Shown: positions 1 to 7,334 of the stretch, in pieces
Layout of the letters: each line of letters begins with the position of its first letter
How positions within the stretch are numbered: the stretch's first letter is position 1
Assembly: GCF_019455385.1 (NCBI RefSeq)
Contig: NZ_JACOFR010000001.1
Span: 617,500 to 681,499, forward strand
DNA from: Bradyrhizobium sp. BR 10289
GTDB lineage: Bacteria; Pseudomonadota; Alphaproteobacteria; Rhizobiales; Xanthobacteraceae
Length of the DNA stretch: 64,000 nucleotides
Reading direction: 5' to 3'
Position numbers and translations under genes: made by a program
The notes under the pieces: generated by a model
Databases searched by the model: none
Seen by the model: the letters and a program-made list of their open reading frames with translations, nothing else
Told to the model about the DNA's origin: nothing

Positions 1-75
1 GGCGCAGTTGAGGAAGAGCGCGACCTTGAACGAATTGCCGGAAGCGCCGACACAGTGCAGCCGATATCGCGCCAT
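1..75 (-). CDS. Glutathione S-transferase family protein (5' fragment)
   Basis: Only the first 25 codons lie in the window; the gene runs off the left edge. The readable N-terminus (M-A-R-Y-R-L-H-C-V-G-A-S-G-N-S-F-K) matches the first beta strand and helix of the thioredoxin-like N-terminal GST domain, where the Ser of the G-x-S-G-N stretch is a plausible glutathione contact. A good ribosome binding site (GGAGGA) precedes the ATG by about 7 bases. It points the same way as the inhA-like gene, about 195 bases upstream of it. Family assignment is fairly firm despite the short length; substrate is unknown. Confidence 0.7.
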   Translation of the reverse strand, partial: MARYRLHCVGASGNSFKVALFLNCA

Positions 76-269
76 GGTCAGGTCCTCCGCTACGCGACCG
101 GGGGCGGTCGCATTCCTGATTGTCCCGACGGCCTCCTGACAACGTCGTGTCAGCAGTGAGTGCGCTGCAGAGCCGGGGCCCATGTTGCTGCGATCCGTGC
201 GGCCTGCTGGATCCGGCTCTGCGGAGCGTCGCTGCGTGCCGCACCGCGTCCGGGAAATGGGAGCAGGGC

Positions 270-956
270 CTAGCTCACTCGCTCGGCCGCGCGCTTCACG
301 GCGTCGAGACGGTGGGGCTGCAACGGCGCGATACGCGCCTTGACGGAAGCAAGGACCTCCGCCGGCGCGGTGTCGGGCGAGCCTGAGTTGAACGGCGGCG
401 CCGGATTGTATTCGATCCCCAGCTGGATCGCCTCCGCCGTGGCGCGGTCGGCCAGGATCGACACCAGCGTCAGCGCGAAATCAATTCCTGCGGTGACGCC
501 GCCGCCGGTGACGCGGTTGCGGTCGATGCAGACGCGGGTCTTGGTCGGGGTTGCGCCGAACTGGCCGAGCATCTCCATCGCGCTCCAATGGGTGGCCGCG
601 CGGTAGCCCTTGAGCAGGCCGGCGGCGCCGAGCGCCAGCGATCCCGTGCAGACCGAGGTGACATACTTCGCGCCCTCGGCCTGCCGGCGCAGGAAATCGA
701 GCACCTCTTCGTCATTGAGCAGGTCGTCGGTGCCGCGGCCGCCAGGCACGCAGATCACGTCGAGCTGCGGGCAGTCGGCGAACGTTGTGGTCGGCGTCAG
801 CGTCAGCACGGCATCGCTCGGCACCGGCTCGATCCGTTTCCAGATCAGATGCAGCTTGGCGCCGGGCAGGGCCGAGAACACCTGCAACGGGCCGGTGAAG
901 TCGAGCTGGGTGACGCGGGGAAACACCAAAAGTCCGATCTGGAGCGGCGCCGACAT
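270..956 (-). CDS. inhA: DJ-1/PfpI family protein, isonitrile hydratase-like
   Basis: A 228-residue single-domain DJ-1/PfpI protein. The N-terminus (LQIGLLVFPRVTQLDFTGP), the Cys nucleophile elbow SVCTGS (Cys103, Thr104) and Asp19 match the catalytic Asp/Cys/Thr of Pseudomonas isonitrile hydratase InhA, which hydrates isonitriles to N-substituted formamides. Length and the C-terminal EYNPAPPFNSGSPDTAP block also fit that enzyme. The ATG at 956 was chosen over longer in-frame starts because GGAGG sits just upstream and the fold begins there. It is divergent from a GlxA-type regulator, with an 85-bp shared promoter region that suggests co-regulation. Family certain; exact substrate inferred. 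Confidence 0.82.
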   Translation of the reverse strand: MSAPLQIGLLVFPRVTQLDFTGPLQVFSALPGAKLHLIWKRIEPVPSDAVLTLTPTTTFADCPQLDVICVPGGRGTDDLLNDEEVLDFLRRQAEGAKYVTSVCTGSLALGAAGLLKGYRAATHWSAMEMLGQFGATPTKTRVCIDRNRVTGGGVTAGIDFALTLVSILADRATAEAIQLGIEYNPAPPFNSGSPDTAPAEVLASVKARIAPLQPHRLDAVKRAAERVS

Positions 957-991
957 GAGAACCTCCAATGAAGCGCTTGACGGACGCAAAC

Positions 992-1029
992 TGGCATGAT
1001 GCCCTTCTGTCCAAAATGGCATAATTCCC
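992..1029. promoter_or_regulatory. Candidate operator: paired GGCATnATGCC-like sites between divergent genes
   Basis: Two 13-base direct repeats, TGGCATGATGCCC (992-1004) and TGGCATAATTCCC (1017-1029), match at 11 of 13 positions and are 25 bases apart. Each is also a dyad around its centre: GGCAT-g-ATGCC is perfect and GGCAT-a-ATTCC has one mismatch. They fill the gap between the inhA-like gene and the AraC-type regulator, as expected of an autoregulatory AraC-family operator. Binding is inferred. Confidence 0.5.
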
Positions 1030-1041
1030 TCACTTTCGGAC

Positions 1042-1986
1042 ATGAACATGATCGGCATCCTGATCTTCCCGGATTTCCAGCTGCTCGACGCGGCAGGCCC
1101 GATCTCGGTGTTCGAGATCGCGGCGCGCGCCACCGGCAAGCCGCTGGCGCTGCGCGTGCTGGCGGTGAAGGCGGGGCTGGTGGCGAGCTCGTCGGGCGTC
1201 GAGATGATGGCGCGCGATTTCAAATCGGCGAACGCGATCACGACGCTGGTCATCGCGGGGGGCGCGGGCGTGAACGAGGCCGCGCGCTGCGAGGTCACGC
1301 GCGCTTTCGTCCAGCGGCTGGCGAAGCGCGGCGTGCGGGTCGCGAGCGTCTGCTCCGGCGCCTATGTGCTGGCGGAGGCCGGCCTGCTCGACGGCCGCCG
1401 CGCCACCACGCATTGGGGACGGACACGCGATTTCGTCGCGCGCTATCCAAAGATCAAGTTCGAGCCGGACCAGATTTTCACCCGTGACGGCAATGTGTGG
1501 ACGTCCGCGGGTATCACCGCCGGCATTGACCTTGCGCTTGCGATGGTCACCGAGGACCATGGCGAGGAGATCGCGCAACAGGCCGCGCGCCAGCTCGTGC
1601 TCTACCACCGCCGCAGCGGCGGGCAGTCGCAATTCTCGTCGCTGCTGGAATTGAAGGCGCCGAACGGCCGCTTCGGTGCGCTATTGTCCTGGGCGCGCGA
1701 AAATCTCGACGCGCCGCTGACGGTGGAGGATCTCGCCGACCGCGCCGGGATGAGCGCGCGCCACTTCGCCCGCGCCTTCGCCGCCGAGACCGGCACGACG
1801 CCGTCCAAGGCGATCGAGAAGTTGCGGCTCGAGGTCGCCCGCGAGCGCGTGCAGTCCTCGCGCGAGGCGATCGAGCTCGTCGCGGAGACGACCGGATTCC
1901 GCGACCCCGAACGGATGCGGCGCGCCTTCATCCGCGCCTTCGGCCAGCCGCCGCAGGCGCTGCGGCGCGCGGCGCGGGCGGGGTAG
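1042..1986 (+). CDS. GlxA family transcriptional regulator (DJ-1/PfpI plus AraC HTH)
   Basis: A 314-residue two-domain regulator. Residues 1 to about 190 form a DJ-1/PfpI-like ligand domain (MNMIGILIFPDFQLLDAAGP, nucleophile-elbow-like SVCSGAYVL). Residues about 215-312 form an AraC/XylS DNA-binding domain with two helix-turn-helix units (LTVEDLADRAGMSARHFARAF and the later AIELVAETTGF..PERMRRAF). GlxA-type regulators commonly control a divergent enzyme gene; here that is the inhA-like gene. A start two codons downstream (the second Met) is possible, but the first ATG aligns well. The ligand is unknown. Confidence 0.88.
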   Translation: MNMIGILIFPDFQLLDAAGPISVFEIAARATGKPLALRVLAVKAGLVASSSGVEMMARDFKSANAITTLVIAGGAGVNEAARCEVTRAFVQRLAKRGVRVASVCSGAYVLAEAGLLDGRRATTHWGRTRDFVARYPKIKFEPDQIFTRDGNVWTSAGITAGIDLALAMVTEDHGEEIAQQAARQLVLYHRRSGGQSQFSSLLELKAPNGRFGALLSWARENLDAPLTVEDLADRAGMSARHFARAFAAETGTTPSKAIEKLRLEVARERVQSSREAIELVAETTGFRDPERMRRAFIRAFGQPPQALRRAARAG

Positions 1987-2140
1987 TGGACCGGTTCGAG
2001 GAGGCTTGCTTGGCTCAGCAGAGAGGCTTGCATGAAAGCCGGCAAAGCGCTCCCGAACTTGCTTCTGTCACGTCGGCGACAATCTTGTCGTGTTCAACCA
2101 AAGCGCGTAGTCTCGGCCGTCAGCGTAGGGAGACGTGGTC

Positions 2141-2611
2141 ATGAGATTCTCGTCGCGTGGAGCTGCTCTCTTCTTTTGCGTCGCCTTGATCGTCTGCGGG
2201 TCGGGCGGTTCGGCCTTGTCGCAAACGGCAACATCCATTCCCGGCGTCGCTGTCGACGCCCCGACAGCGCGGCTCAAGCCGAAACAGCACCCGGTTGTCC
2301 GCAGCGCCATTTACGACGGGGCGCAGACCGCGACCGTCGGTGGCGTGTTGGCGGCTCCGATTTCCGACTCCGCCAAGATCGCCAGGCTTGCCACGCTCAC
2401 CGGCAGCTGTGTCGGCGGTTGCGCCACCAGCGCGAGCACGCCAAGCGCGGCCAACCATGGCTGCTCGCTGTCTGCCGGGGGGATGTCGGCAATACCATGC
2501 AGAAACATCTATGGTTTCAAGAGCTACGAAGAATGCCGGGCGACATCGATGTTGATCGGGTGGAGACCCAATGACATTCCCTGGTATTGCAGCAGCCTGG
2601 CTCTGAAGTAG
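2141..2611 (+). CDS. Secreted cysteine-rich hypothetical protein
   Basis: A 156-residue protein I do not recognise. Residues 1 to about 28 look like a Sec signal peptide (MRFSSRG, then a hydrophobic core ending SALSQ). The mature part has clustered cysteines (GSCVGGC, GCS, IPCRN, EECR, YCSS), suggesting several disulfides in the periplasm or outside the cell. The ATG at 2141 was preferred over a GTG two codons earlier because GGGAGA lies at good spacing. It is convergent with the BASS-type transporter. No functional assignment is possible from sequence alone. Confidence 0.6.
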   Translation: MRFSSRGAALFFCVALIVCGSGGSALSQTATSIPGVAVDAPTARLKPKQHPVVRSAIYDGAQTATVGGVLAAPISDSAKIARLATLTGSCVGGCATSASTPSAANHGCSLSAGGMSAIPCRNIYGFKSYEECRATSMLIGWRPNDIPWYCSSLALK

Positions 2612-2630
2612 CCGACAAGGGCGTTCGTCG

Positions 2631-3647
2631 TCAGCGCGACGAGGTCGTGCCGCCCGCAGGTGCGGGAGCCGAGTTGGTTGCCCGCTCCGTCAAGCGCCGC
2701 GCGATCGGCGTCAGCAGATATGGCGCAAGATGAATCGGAAACTGCGTCAGCGCAAAGTAGAGCCAGGTCGCCGGCGGCAGTGCGCCTGCGGTTGCGGCCA
2801 GCATCAGGCCGAGATTGCGCTGTGACACCATCAGCCCGACCGCGAAGGCGCGCTCATAGCCGGCGCGGCGGAAGATCAGCGTCGTGACCGCGAGCAGGGT
2901 GAAATAGACGGCGAAAGCGAGCAGGGCGACGCCGATCGTGAAGACGGGATCGGCGACGAAGTCGTGGGCGACATCGCCCATTACGGCGGAGGCGAACACC
3001 AGCAGGATGAGGATATTGAAGCCGTCGATCGGCCGCTTGTGGCGGTGGATGGCTTCGGCGCCGAACAGCCAGCGGATCGCGGTTGCGCCGATCAGCGAGA
3101 CCGCGAGGATGCCGAGCAGTTTCGTGCCGAGCGCGAGCGGCGAGATGCTGAGCATGCCGCCGAGAAACAGGCTTGCGAACAGCGAGGCGGTGAAGGGCAC
3201 GAGCGCGGTGGCGGTGACCAGCGTCACCAGCGGCAGCGTGGCATCGAGGCCGATCAGCGCCGCCAGCGCAGGCGCTGCCATCATCGGCGAGGCCATGCCC
3301 TGCAGCATCAGCGCGAGGAACAGGCCGGGCGAGCTTGTGTCGAGTCCGCCGCCATGGGCGAGCAGCCCGACGATCAGCGGCACGCCGATCGTGGTCCAGA
3401 GCGTTGCGCTGGCGATCAGCGCGGGGCGGCGCAGATGGCCGAGCAGCGCCACGAGATCAACGCGCATGAAGGAGATGCAGAGCAGGGCAAGGATCGCCTC
3501 GGTGACGTAGGGGCGCAGCAGCGCGCCGAGCGGCGGAACGGCGACCGCGATGAACGCAATCGCGGCAACCGCGCGCGTGCCCTGGCCGCCGAGCCAGGTG
3601 AGGACGCGCAGAGGAAGGGCGAAGATGGTTTGAAGAACGGCAGGCAT
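2631..3647 (-). CDS. Bile acid:sodium symporter (BASS) family-like membrane protein
   Basis: A 338-residue protein with about ten hydrophobic segments and short polar loops, starting at an N-terminal helix (VLQTIFALPLRVLTW). Repeated Gly/Pro-containing helices such as MLQGMASPMMAAPALAALIG and GLMVSQRNLGLMLAA resemble the crossed-helix, Na+-binding motifs of the BASS/arsenite-permease-like superfamily. It is probably an inner-membrane secondary transporter for an organic anion; the substrate cannot be read from sequence. The polar C-terminal tail is short. It is divergent from the DUF2155 gene. Confidence 0.68.
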   Translation of the reverse strand: MPAVLQTIFALPLRVLTWLGGQGTRAVAAIAFIAVAVPPLGALLRPYVTEAILALLCISFMRVDLVALLGHLRRPALIASATLWTTIGVPLIVGLLAHGGGLDTSSPGLFLALMLQGMASPMMAAPALAALIGLDATLPLVTLVTATALVPFTASLFASLFLGGMLSISPLALGTKLLGILAVSLIGATAIRWLFGAEAIHRHKRPIDGFNILILLVFASAVMGDVAHDFVADPVFTIGVALLAFAVYFTLLAVTTLIFRRAGYERAFAVGLMVSQRNLGLMLAATAGALPPATWLYFALTQFPIHLAPYLLTPIARRLTERATNSAPAPAGGTTSSR

Positions 3648-3956
3648 CTCGATGTCGCGTCAGTGAAGGTCCGTCGTCCGGATGAGCACGCCGCCATGGA
3701 AGAACGCGCCGGGGACAGGCCGTCGTTCAGGCGTGGCTGCTTCGGGACGTGGATACGGGCGGAATCGCCCCGTGCCGCCCCCCGGGAGGGCGCCCGACTA
3801 TCCCATCCGGCCGGCGCTCTGGCCAGCCGGCGGCGGGCAGGGCTGGGATGCCGCCCTTTCCCCGCCGTATTCGGCGTGTTAACCGGAGGGCCTGCGAGCG
3901 GCGGTATCCCCTGTAGAATGTCCAGCAAGCCCGATTCGCTGTTGAAGCCGCGCGAG
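3648..3956. other. Divergent intergenic region, no gene seen
   Basis: About 310 bases between the BASS-type transporter and the DUF2155 gene. It holds GC-rich inverted stretches around 3803-3850 (CCGGCCGGCG followed by TGGCCAGCCGG), but no convincing ORF, tRNA or recognised riboswitch. It presumably carries both divergent promoters. The last 39 bases could be coding if the DUF2155 gene starts at its alternative ATG (3918). Confidence 0.4.
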
Positions 3957-4967
3957 ATGTTTCGAACATTTACCCTGACAGGCCTAGCGGCGCTTTTGGC
4001 CGCCACCGCACTGACGGCTGCAACGCCGGCTCAGGCGCAAATCGGTACGATCTTTTCCGATCCGCCGCCGCTGCGGCCGCCCGGCAGCATTCCCCGCGGC
4101 CAGCCGCAGCCGCAAATCCCTGACGACGACGAAGAGGTGCCCGAGCTGCCGCCGCAAGGGCGGGTGCTGCCGTCGCGTCCGATGCCGCCGCCGCAGGGCC
4201 GTCAGGGCAACGTGATGCCCGGGCCGGTCGAGAGCCAGCCTTTGGCGCCGCCGCCGGGCTCTCCCGCAGCGCCGCCGAACCAGCCGCCCGCCGTCGCGGT
4301 CGCGCCGCCCAATGCGCCGGGCGCCGTGCCGCCGGCTGCTCCCGGTCAGCGCCAGCCTCCGCAGAAGGGCGGCCCCGCCGGTCCCGTGCCGCAGACCCCG
4401 GCCAGCCTGCAGCCGGGCGACGAGGTCGTGACCGAGCCGCCGGCCCAGAAGATCGTGAACAAGAAGGCGACCTTCTCGGGCCTCGACAAGATCACCGGGC
4501 GCATCATCAATTTCGACGAGGATATCGGCGAGACCGTCCAGTTCGGCGCGCTCAGGGTCAAGACCGATGCCTGCTACACGCGGCCGGCGACGGAAGCCGC
4601 CAACACCGACGCCTTCGTCGAGGTCGACGAGATCACCTTGCAGGGCGAGGTGAAGCGGATCTTCTCGGGCTGGATGTACGCGGCAAGCCCGGGCCTGCAC
4701 GGCGTCGAGCATCCGATCTACGACATCTGGCTGACCGACTGCAAAGAGCCGCAGCAGACCATCGCGACCGCGGCGCCCGATCCCGCGAACAAGCCCGCAA
4801 CCCCTCCGCCGCCTCCCGCGCAGAAGAAGGCCGCGCCGAAACAGGCCGTGCAGCAGCGCCCGCCGCAGCCGTTGCCGCCACCGCCGCAAGCGCAACCGGC
4901 GCCGCCGCCACCTCCGCCGCAGGAGCAGCGCGGTCTGTTCGGTATTCCGGGGTTCGGCAGTCGGTAG
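3957..4967 (+). CDS. DUF2155 domain-containing, proline-rich periplasmic protein
   Basis: A 336-residue exported protein. A Sec signal peptide (MFRTFTLTGLAALLAATALT..AQAQ) is followed by a low-complexity Pro/Gln/Ala linker (about residues 30-155). The conserved DUF2155 core follows (about 165-270: ITGRIINFDEDIGETVQFGALRVKTDACYTRP through YDIWLTDC), containing a Cys pair, and then a second Pro-rich tail. An upstream ATG at 3918 would add 13 residues; 3957 gives a more typical signal peptide. In related genomes this family often neighbours aat, as here, though in this window the two genes converge. Molecular function is unknown; an envelope role is inferred. Confidence 0.82.
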   Translation: MFRTFTLTGLAALLAATALTAATPAQAQIGTIFSDPPPLRPPGSIPRGQPQPQIPDDDEEVPELPPQGRVLPSRPMPPPQGRQGNVMPGPVESQPLAPPPGSPAAPPNQPPAVAVAPPNAPGAVPPAAPGQRQPPQKGGPAGPVPQTPASLQPGDEVVTEPPAQKIVNKKATFSGLDKITGRIINFDEDIGETVQFGALRVKTDACYTRPATEAANTDAFVEVDEITLQGEVKRIFSGWMYAASPGLHGVEHPIYDIWLTDCKEPQQTIATAAPDPANKPATPPPPPAQKKAAPKQAVQQRPPQPLPPPPQAQPAPPPPPPQEQRGLFGIPGFGSR

Positions 4968-5001
4968 GGTATCAGATCAGGCTGAGAGCTCCGGGCTCCT
5001 T

Positions 5002-5024
5002 CACCTCTCCCGTAGGGGGAGGTG
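5002..5024. repeat. Short palindrome between convergent genes (CACCTCTCCC/GGGGGAGGTG)
   Basis: An inverted repeat with 10-base arms (one mismatch) and a GTA loop, lying between the stops of DUF2155 and aat. It resembles the abundant CCTCTCCC-type palindromes of Bradyrhizobium-like genomes. It could act as a bidirectional terminator or be a dispersed REP-like element. Confidence 0.5.
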
Positions 5025-5052
5025 GCCTCCGGCCAACGCAATCCATCGGTTT

Positions 5053-5733
5053 CTATTGCCGTGAGGCGATGATCTCGAGTGCGCGTGCGCCCGGGATCGC
5101 CGCGCCTGCCGAAAGCCTGAGGAAGTCGCCGGGCTCGCCGGCCAGCGCCTTGTCGAGCAGGGCGGTGTAGCGCCGCCGCGAGATCTCGACCGCGCCAAAA
5201 CTCTTCAGATGCTCGGTGACATATTGCGTGTCGAGCAGCTCGAAGCCGCCATGGATCAGCCGCGCGACCAGATGCACCAGCGCCACCTTCGAGGCATCGC
5301 GCGCGGTGTGAAACATGCTCTCGCCGAAGAAGGCGCGACCGAGACTGACGCCGTAGAGACCGCCGACGAGTTCGTCGCCCTGCCAGGCCTCGACGCTGTG
5401 GCAATGGCCGAGCTCGTAGAGGCCGCCATAGAGATCGCGGATGCGCTTGTTGATCCAGGTGTCCTCGCGCCCTTGCTGCGGCGCCGCGCAGCCGGCGATC
5501 GTCGCCTTGAACGCGGTGTTGACGGTGACGCGAAACGCATCCGAACGCACGGTGCGCGCGAGCCGCGAGGCAACGCGGAATCCGTCGAGCGGGATGACGC
5601 CGCGCAATTCCGGCTCGACCCAGAACAGGGTCGGATCGTCGGCGCTCTCGGCCATCGGAAAAATACCGCAGGCATAGGCGCGCAGCAGCACGGCGGGCGT
5701 GATTTCAGACGAGGCGGAGTCGCGAGAAGTCAT
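5053..5733 (-). CDS. aat: Leucyl/phenylalanyl-tRNA-protein transferase
   Basis: A 226-residue Aat protein that transfers Leu or Phe from aminoacyl-tRNA to N-terminal Lys/Arg of proteins, creating N-degrons for ClpS/ClpAP. Diagnostic blocks are [14 protein letters not shown] near the N-terminus, [13 protein letters not shown], and the GNAT-fold core [29 protein letters not shown], followed by [10 protein letters not shown]. Length matches the short alphaproteobacterial form. It lies 48 bases downstream of the receiver/HisKA_2 kinase gene on the same strand, so it may be co-transcribed with the signalling module. In many alphaproteobacteria it directly follows accC. Confidence 0.95.
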   Translation of the reverse strand: MTSRDSASSEITPAVLLRAYACGIFPMAESADDPTLFWVEPELRGVIPLDGFRVASRLARTVRSDAFRVTVNTAFKATIAGCAAPQQGREDTWINKRIRDLYGGLYELGHCHSVEAWQGDELVGGLYGVSLGRAFFGESMFHTARDASKVALVHLVARLIHGGFELLDTQYVTEHLKSFGAVEISRRRYTALLDKALAGEPGDFLRLSAGAAIPGARALEIIASRQ

Positions 5734-5781
5734 GACGCGATCATAGCAGGATCGCGGCGGCGTTGCGATGGGCGGCGCAGC

Positions 5782-6897
5782 TCAGCCCGCGGCGGCGGTG
5801 CCGGCCTTGGAGGGCGCGTCGGGCACGCGGCGGAACCGCAGGATGACGCGGGTGCCGCTGTGGGCGGGGTCGCGCTCGACGGTCGCATCCAGTTTCGCGG
5901 CCATCGCCGCGACGATGCGCTGCCCCATGCCGGTGGAGCGCGGATCCGCCTTCACCTTGTCGCCGACGCCGTCATCGGTGATCGAGAGCAGGAGATCTTC
6001 GCCCTGCGAGGTCAGCTCGACATGGATGGGACCGGCGCCATCGGGATAGGCGTATTTCACCGCGTTCATCACCAGTTCGTTGACGATGATGCCGACGGCG
6101 ACCGCGCGGTCCGGGTCGATCTCGATCGCCTCGGCTTTCACCGTCAGGCGCGACATCCGGTTGCCTTCGGCGGAGCGGCGGAGATCCTCGAGCAGCGAGT
6201 CCAGATACTGGTTGAGGACGACGCTCTTGAGGTCCTGCGAGGTGTAGAGGCGGCGGTGCACCTGCGCCACCGCGGCAACGCGGCCCATCGCGTTGGTGAG
6301 GGCGGCCTTGACCTCGTCTTGGCCGGCGGAGCTCGCCTGAAGGTGCAGCAGCGAGGCAATGATCTGGAGCGAGTTGCCGACGCGGTGGTTGACCTCGCGC
6401 AGCAGCAGCTCGCGCTCGGCGGCAAGAGCTGCGTAGCGGTCGCGTGAAGCGTGGATCTCTGCCTCGGCTTCCTCGCGCGCCTTCTGCAGTTCGGCCTGGC
6501 GCAGCGCGCCGTCGGCGGCAACGTGGAGCAGGGGGATGAAGTCGCCCTTGACGTCCTTGACGAGGTAATCGGCCGCGCCCGCCTTAAGTGCCGTCACCGC
6601 GATGCTGGAATCCTGCGAGGCCGTGACGAACACCACGGGCGGGGCGTCCGGGATCGCCATGATCTGCTCGAGCGTCTCGAGGCCGTCGAGGCCCGGCATG
6701 TACTGGTCGAGCGCGACGACGTCGATGCAGCCTGCGCTGCTGCCCTGGGCCCCCGCGCTGCGGATGCGCTCCAGGCCTTCCTCGCCGCTGGCGGCATGAA
6801 TGACCCTGTAGCCGCGCCGCGACAGGCCGCGATCGACCAGGCGCGCGAGGCCTGCGTCGTCGTCGATGTAGAGCAGTGTTGGCGTGCGCTGGTTCAT
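5782..6897 (-). CDS. Receiver domain-HisKA_2 histidine kinase hybrid
   Basis: A 371-residue soluble protein. Residues about 6-125 form a receiver domain (acidic pocket near Asp11-13, phospho-acceptor Asp64 in VVALDQYMPGLDG, Lys114). A short coiled coil follows, then a HisKA_2 dimerisation domain with phospho-accepting His171 in REVNHRVGNSLQ, and an HATPase with N-box (NELVMNA, Asn273/Asn278) and a G-rich lid (ITDDGVGDK). There are no membrane segments. HisKA_2/HWE kinases often act on stress or two-component relays such as PhyR, but the partner here is not shown. It overlaps the upstream response regulator by 4 bases (ATGA), so translation is coupled. Confidence 0.92.
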   Translation of the reverse strand: MNQRTPTLLYIDDDAGLARLVDRGLSRRGYRVIHAASGEEGLERIRSAGAQGSSAGCIDVVALDQYMPGLDGLETLEQIMAIPDAPPVVFVTASQDSSIAVTALKAGAADYLVKDVKGDFIPLLHVAADGALRQAELQKAREEAEAEIHASRDRYAALAAERELLLREVNHRVGNSLQIIASLLHLQASSAGQDEVKAALTNAMGRVAAVAQVHRRLYTSQDLKSVVLNQYLDSLLEDLRRSAEGNRMSRLTVKAEAIEIDPDRAVAVGIIVNELVMNAVKYAYPDGAGPIHVELTSQGEDLLLSITDDGVGDKVKADPRSTGMGQRIVAAMAAKLDATVERDPAHSGTRVILRFRRVPDAPSKAGTAAAG

Positions 6898-7334
6898 GTG
6901 GCGGCGGGCGGGACCTGGATGACGGAGAAGAACAGCCCGAGCTGCCGGATGGCGTTGGCGAAACTCTCGTAATTGACGGGCTTGGTGATGTAGACGTTGC
7001 AGCCGAGCTCGTAGCAGCGCTTGATCTCCTGGGAATCATCCGTCGTGGTCAGCACCACCACGGGCGAAGCCTTCAGATATTTGTTCTCCTTGATCTGCTT
7101 CAGGATGTCGATCCCGGTCATGTCAGGGAGATTGAGGTCGAGCAGAATCAGCAGCGCGTTGCCCTTCTGCACGAGGCCGCTGCCGTCGGCGCCGAACAAA
7201 TGCTGCATGGCATCGGTGCCGTTCTGGAAGGAGATGATCTCGTTGTTGACGCCGGACCGGCGGATGTTGCGCTCGATCAGCCGCGCATGTCCCTCGTCGT
7301 CCTCGATCATGATGATGCTGACGGGCTGAGTCAT
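6894..7334 (-). CDS. Single-domain response regulator (Rcp1/CheY-like)
   Basis: A 146-residue stand-alone receiver. It has the acidic pair in IEDDEGHARLIERNI, phospho-acceptor Asp66 in LLDLNLPDMTG, the Thr of LTTTDD and Lys118 in ITKPV. The insertion between beta2 and alpha2, and the motif sequence, resemble Rcp1-type regulators paired with phytochrome-like or CHASE3 kinases. There is no output domain, so it probably shuttles phosphate between the upstream CHASE3 kinase and the downstream receiver-kinase. Both junctions are 4-base ATGA overlaps, implying equal, coupled expression of all three. Confidence 0.94.
   Translation of the reverse strand: MTQPVSIIMIEDDEGHARLIERNIRRSGVNNEIISFQNGTDAMQHLFGADGSGLVQKGNALLILLDLNLPDMTGIDILKQIKENKYLKASPVVVLTTTDDSQEIKRCYELGCNVYITKPVNYESFANAIRQLGLFFSVIQVPPAAT

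Noticed and set aside
2964..3956. 330-codon upstream extension of the DUF2155 frame
   Set aside because: It is antisense to the BASS-type transporter, and the signal peptide begins at 3957 (or 13 codons earlier).
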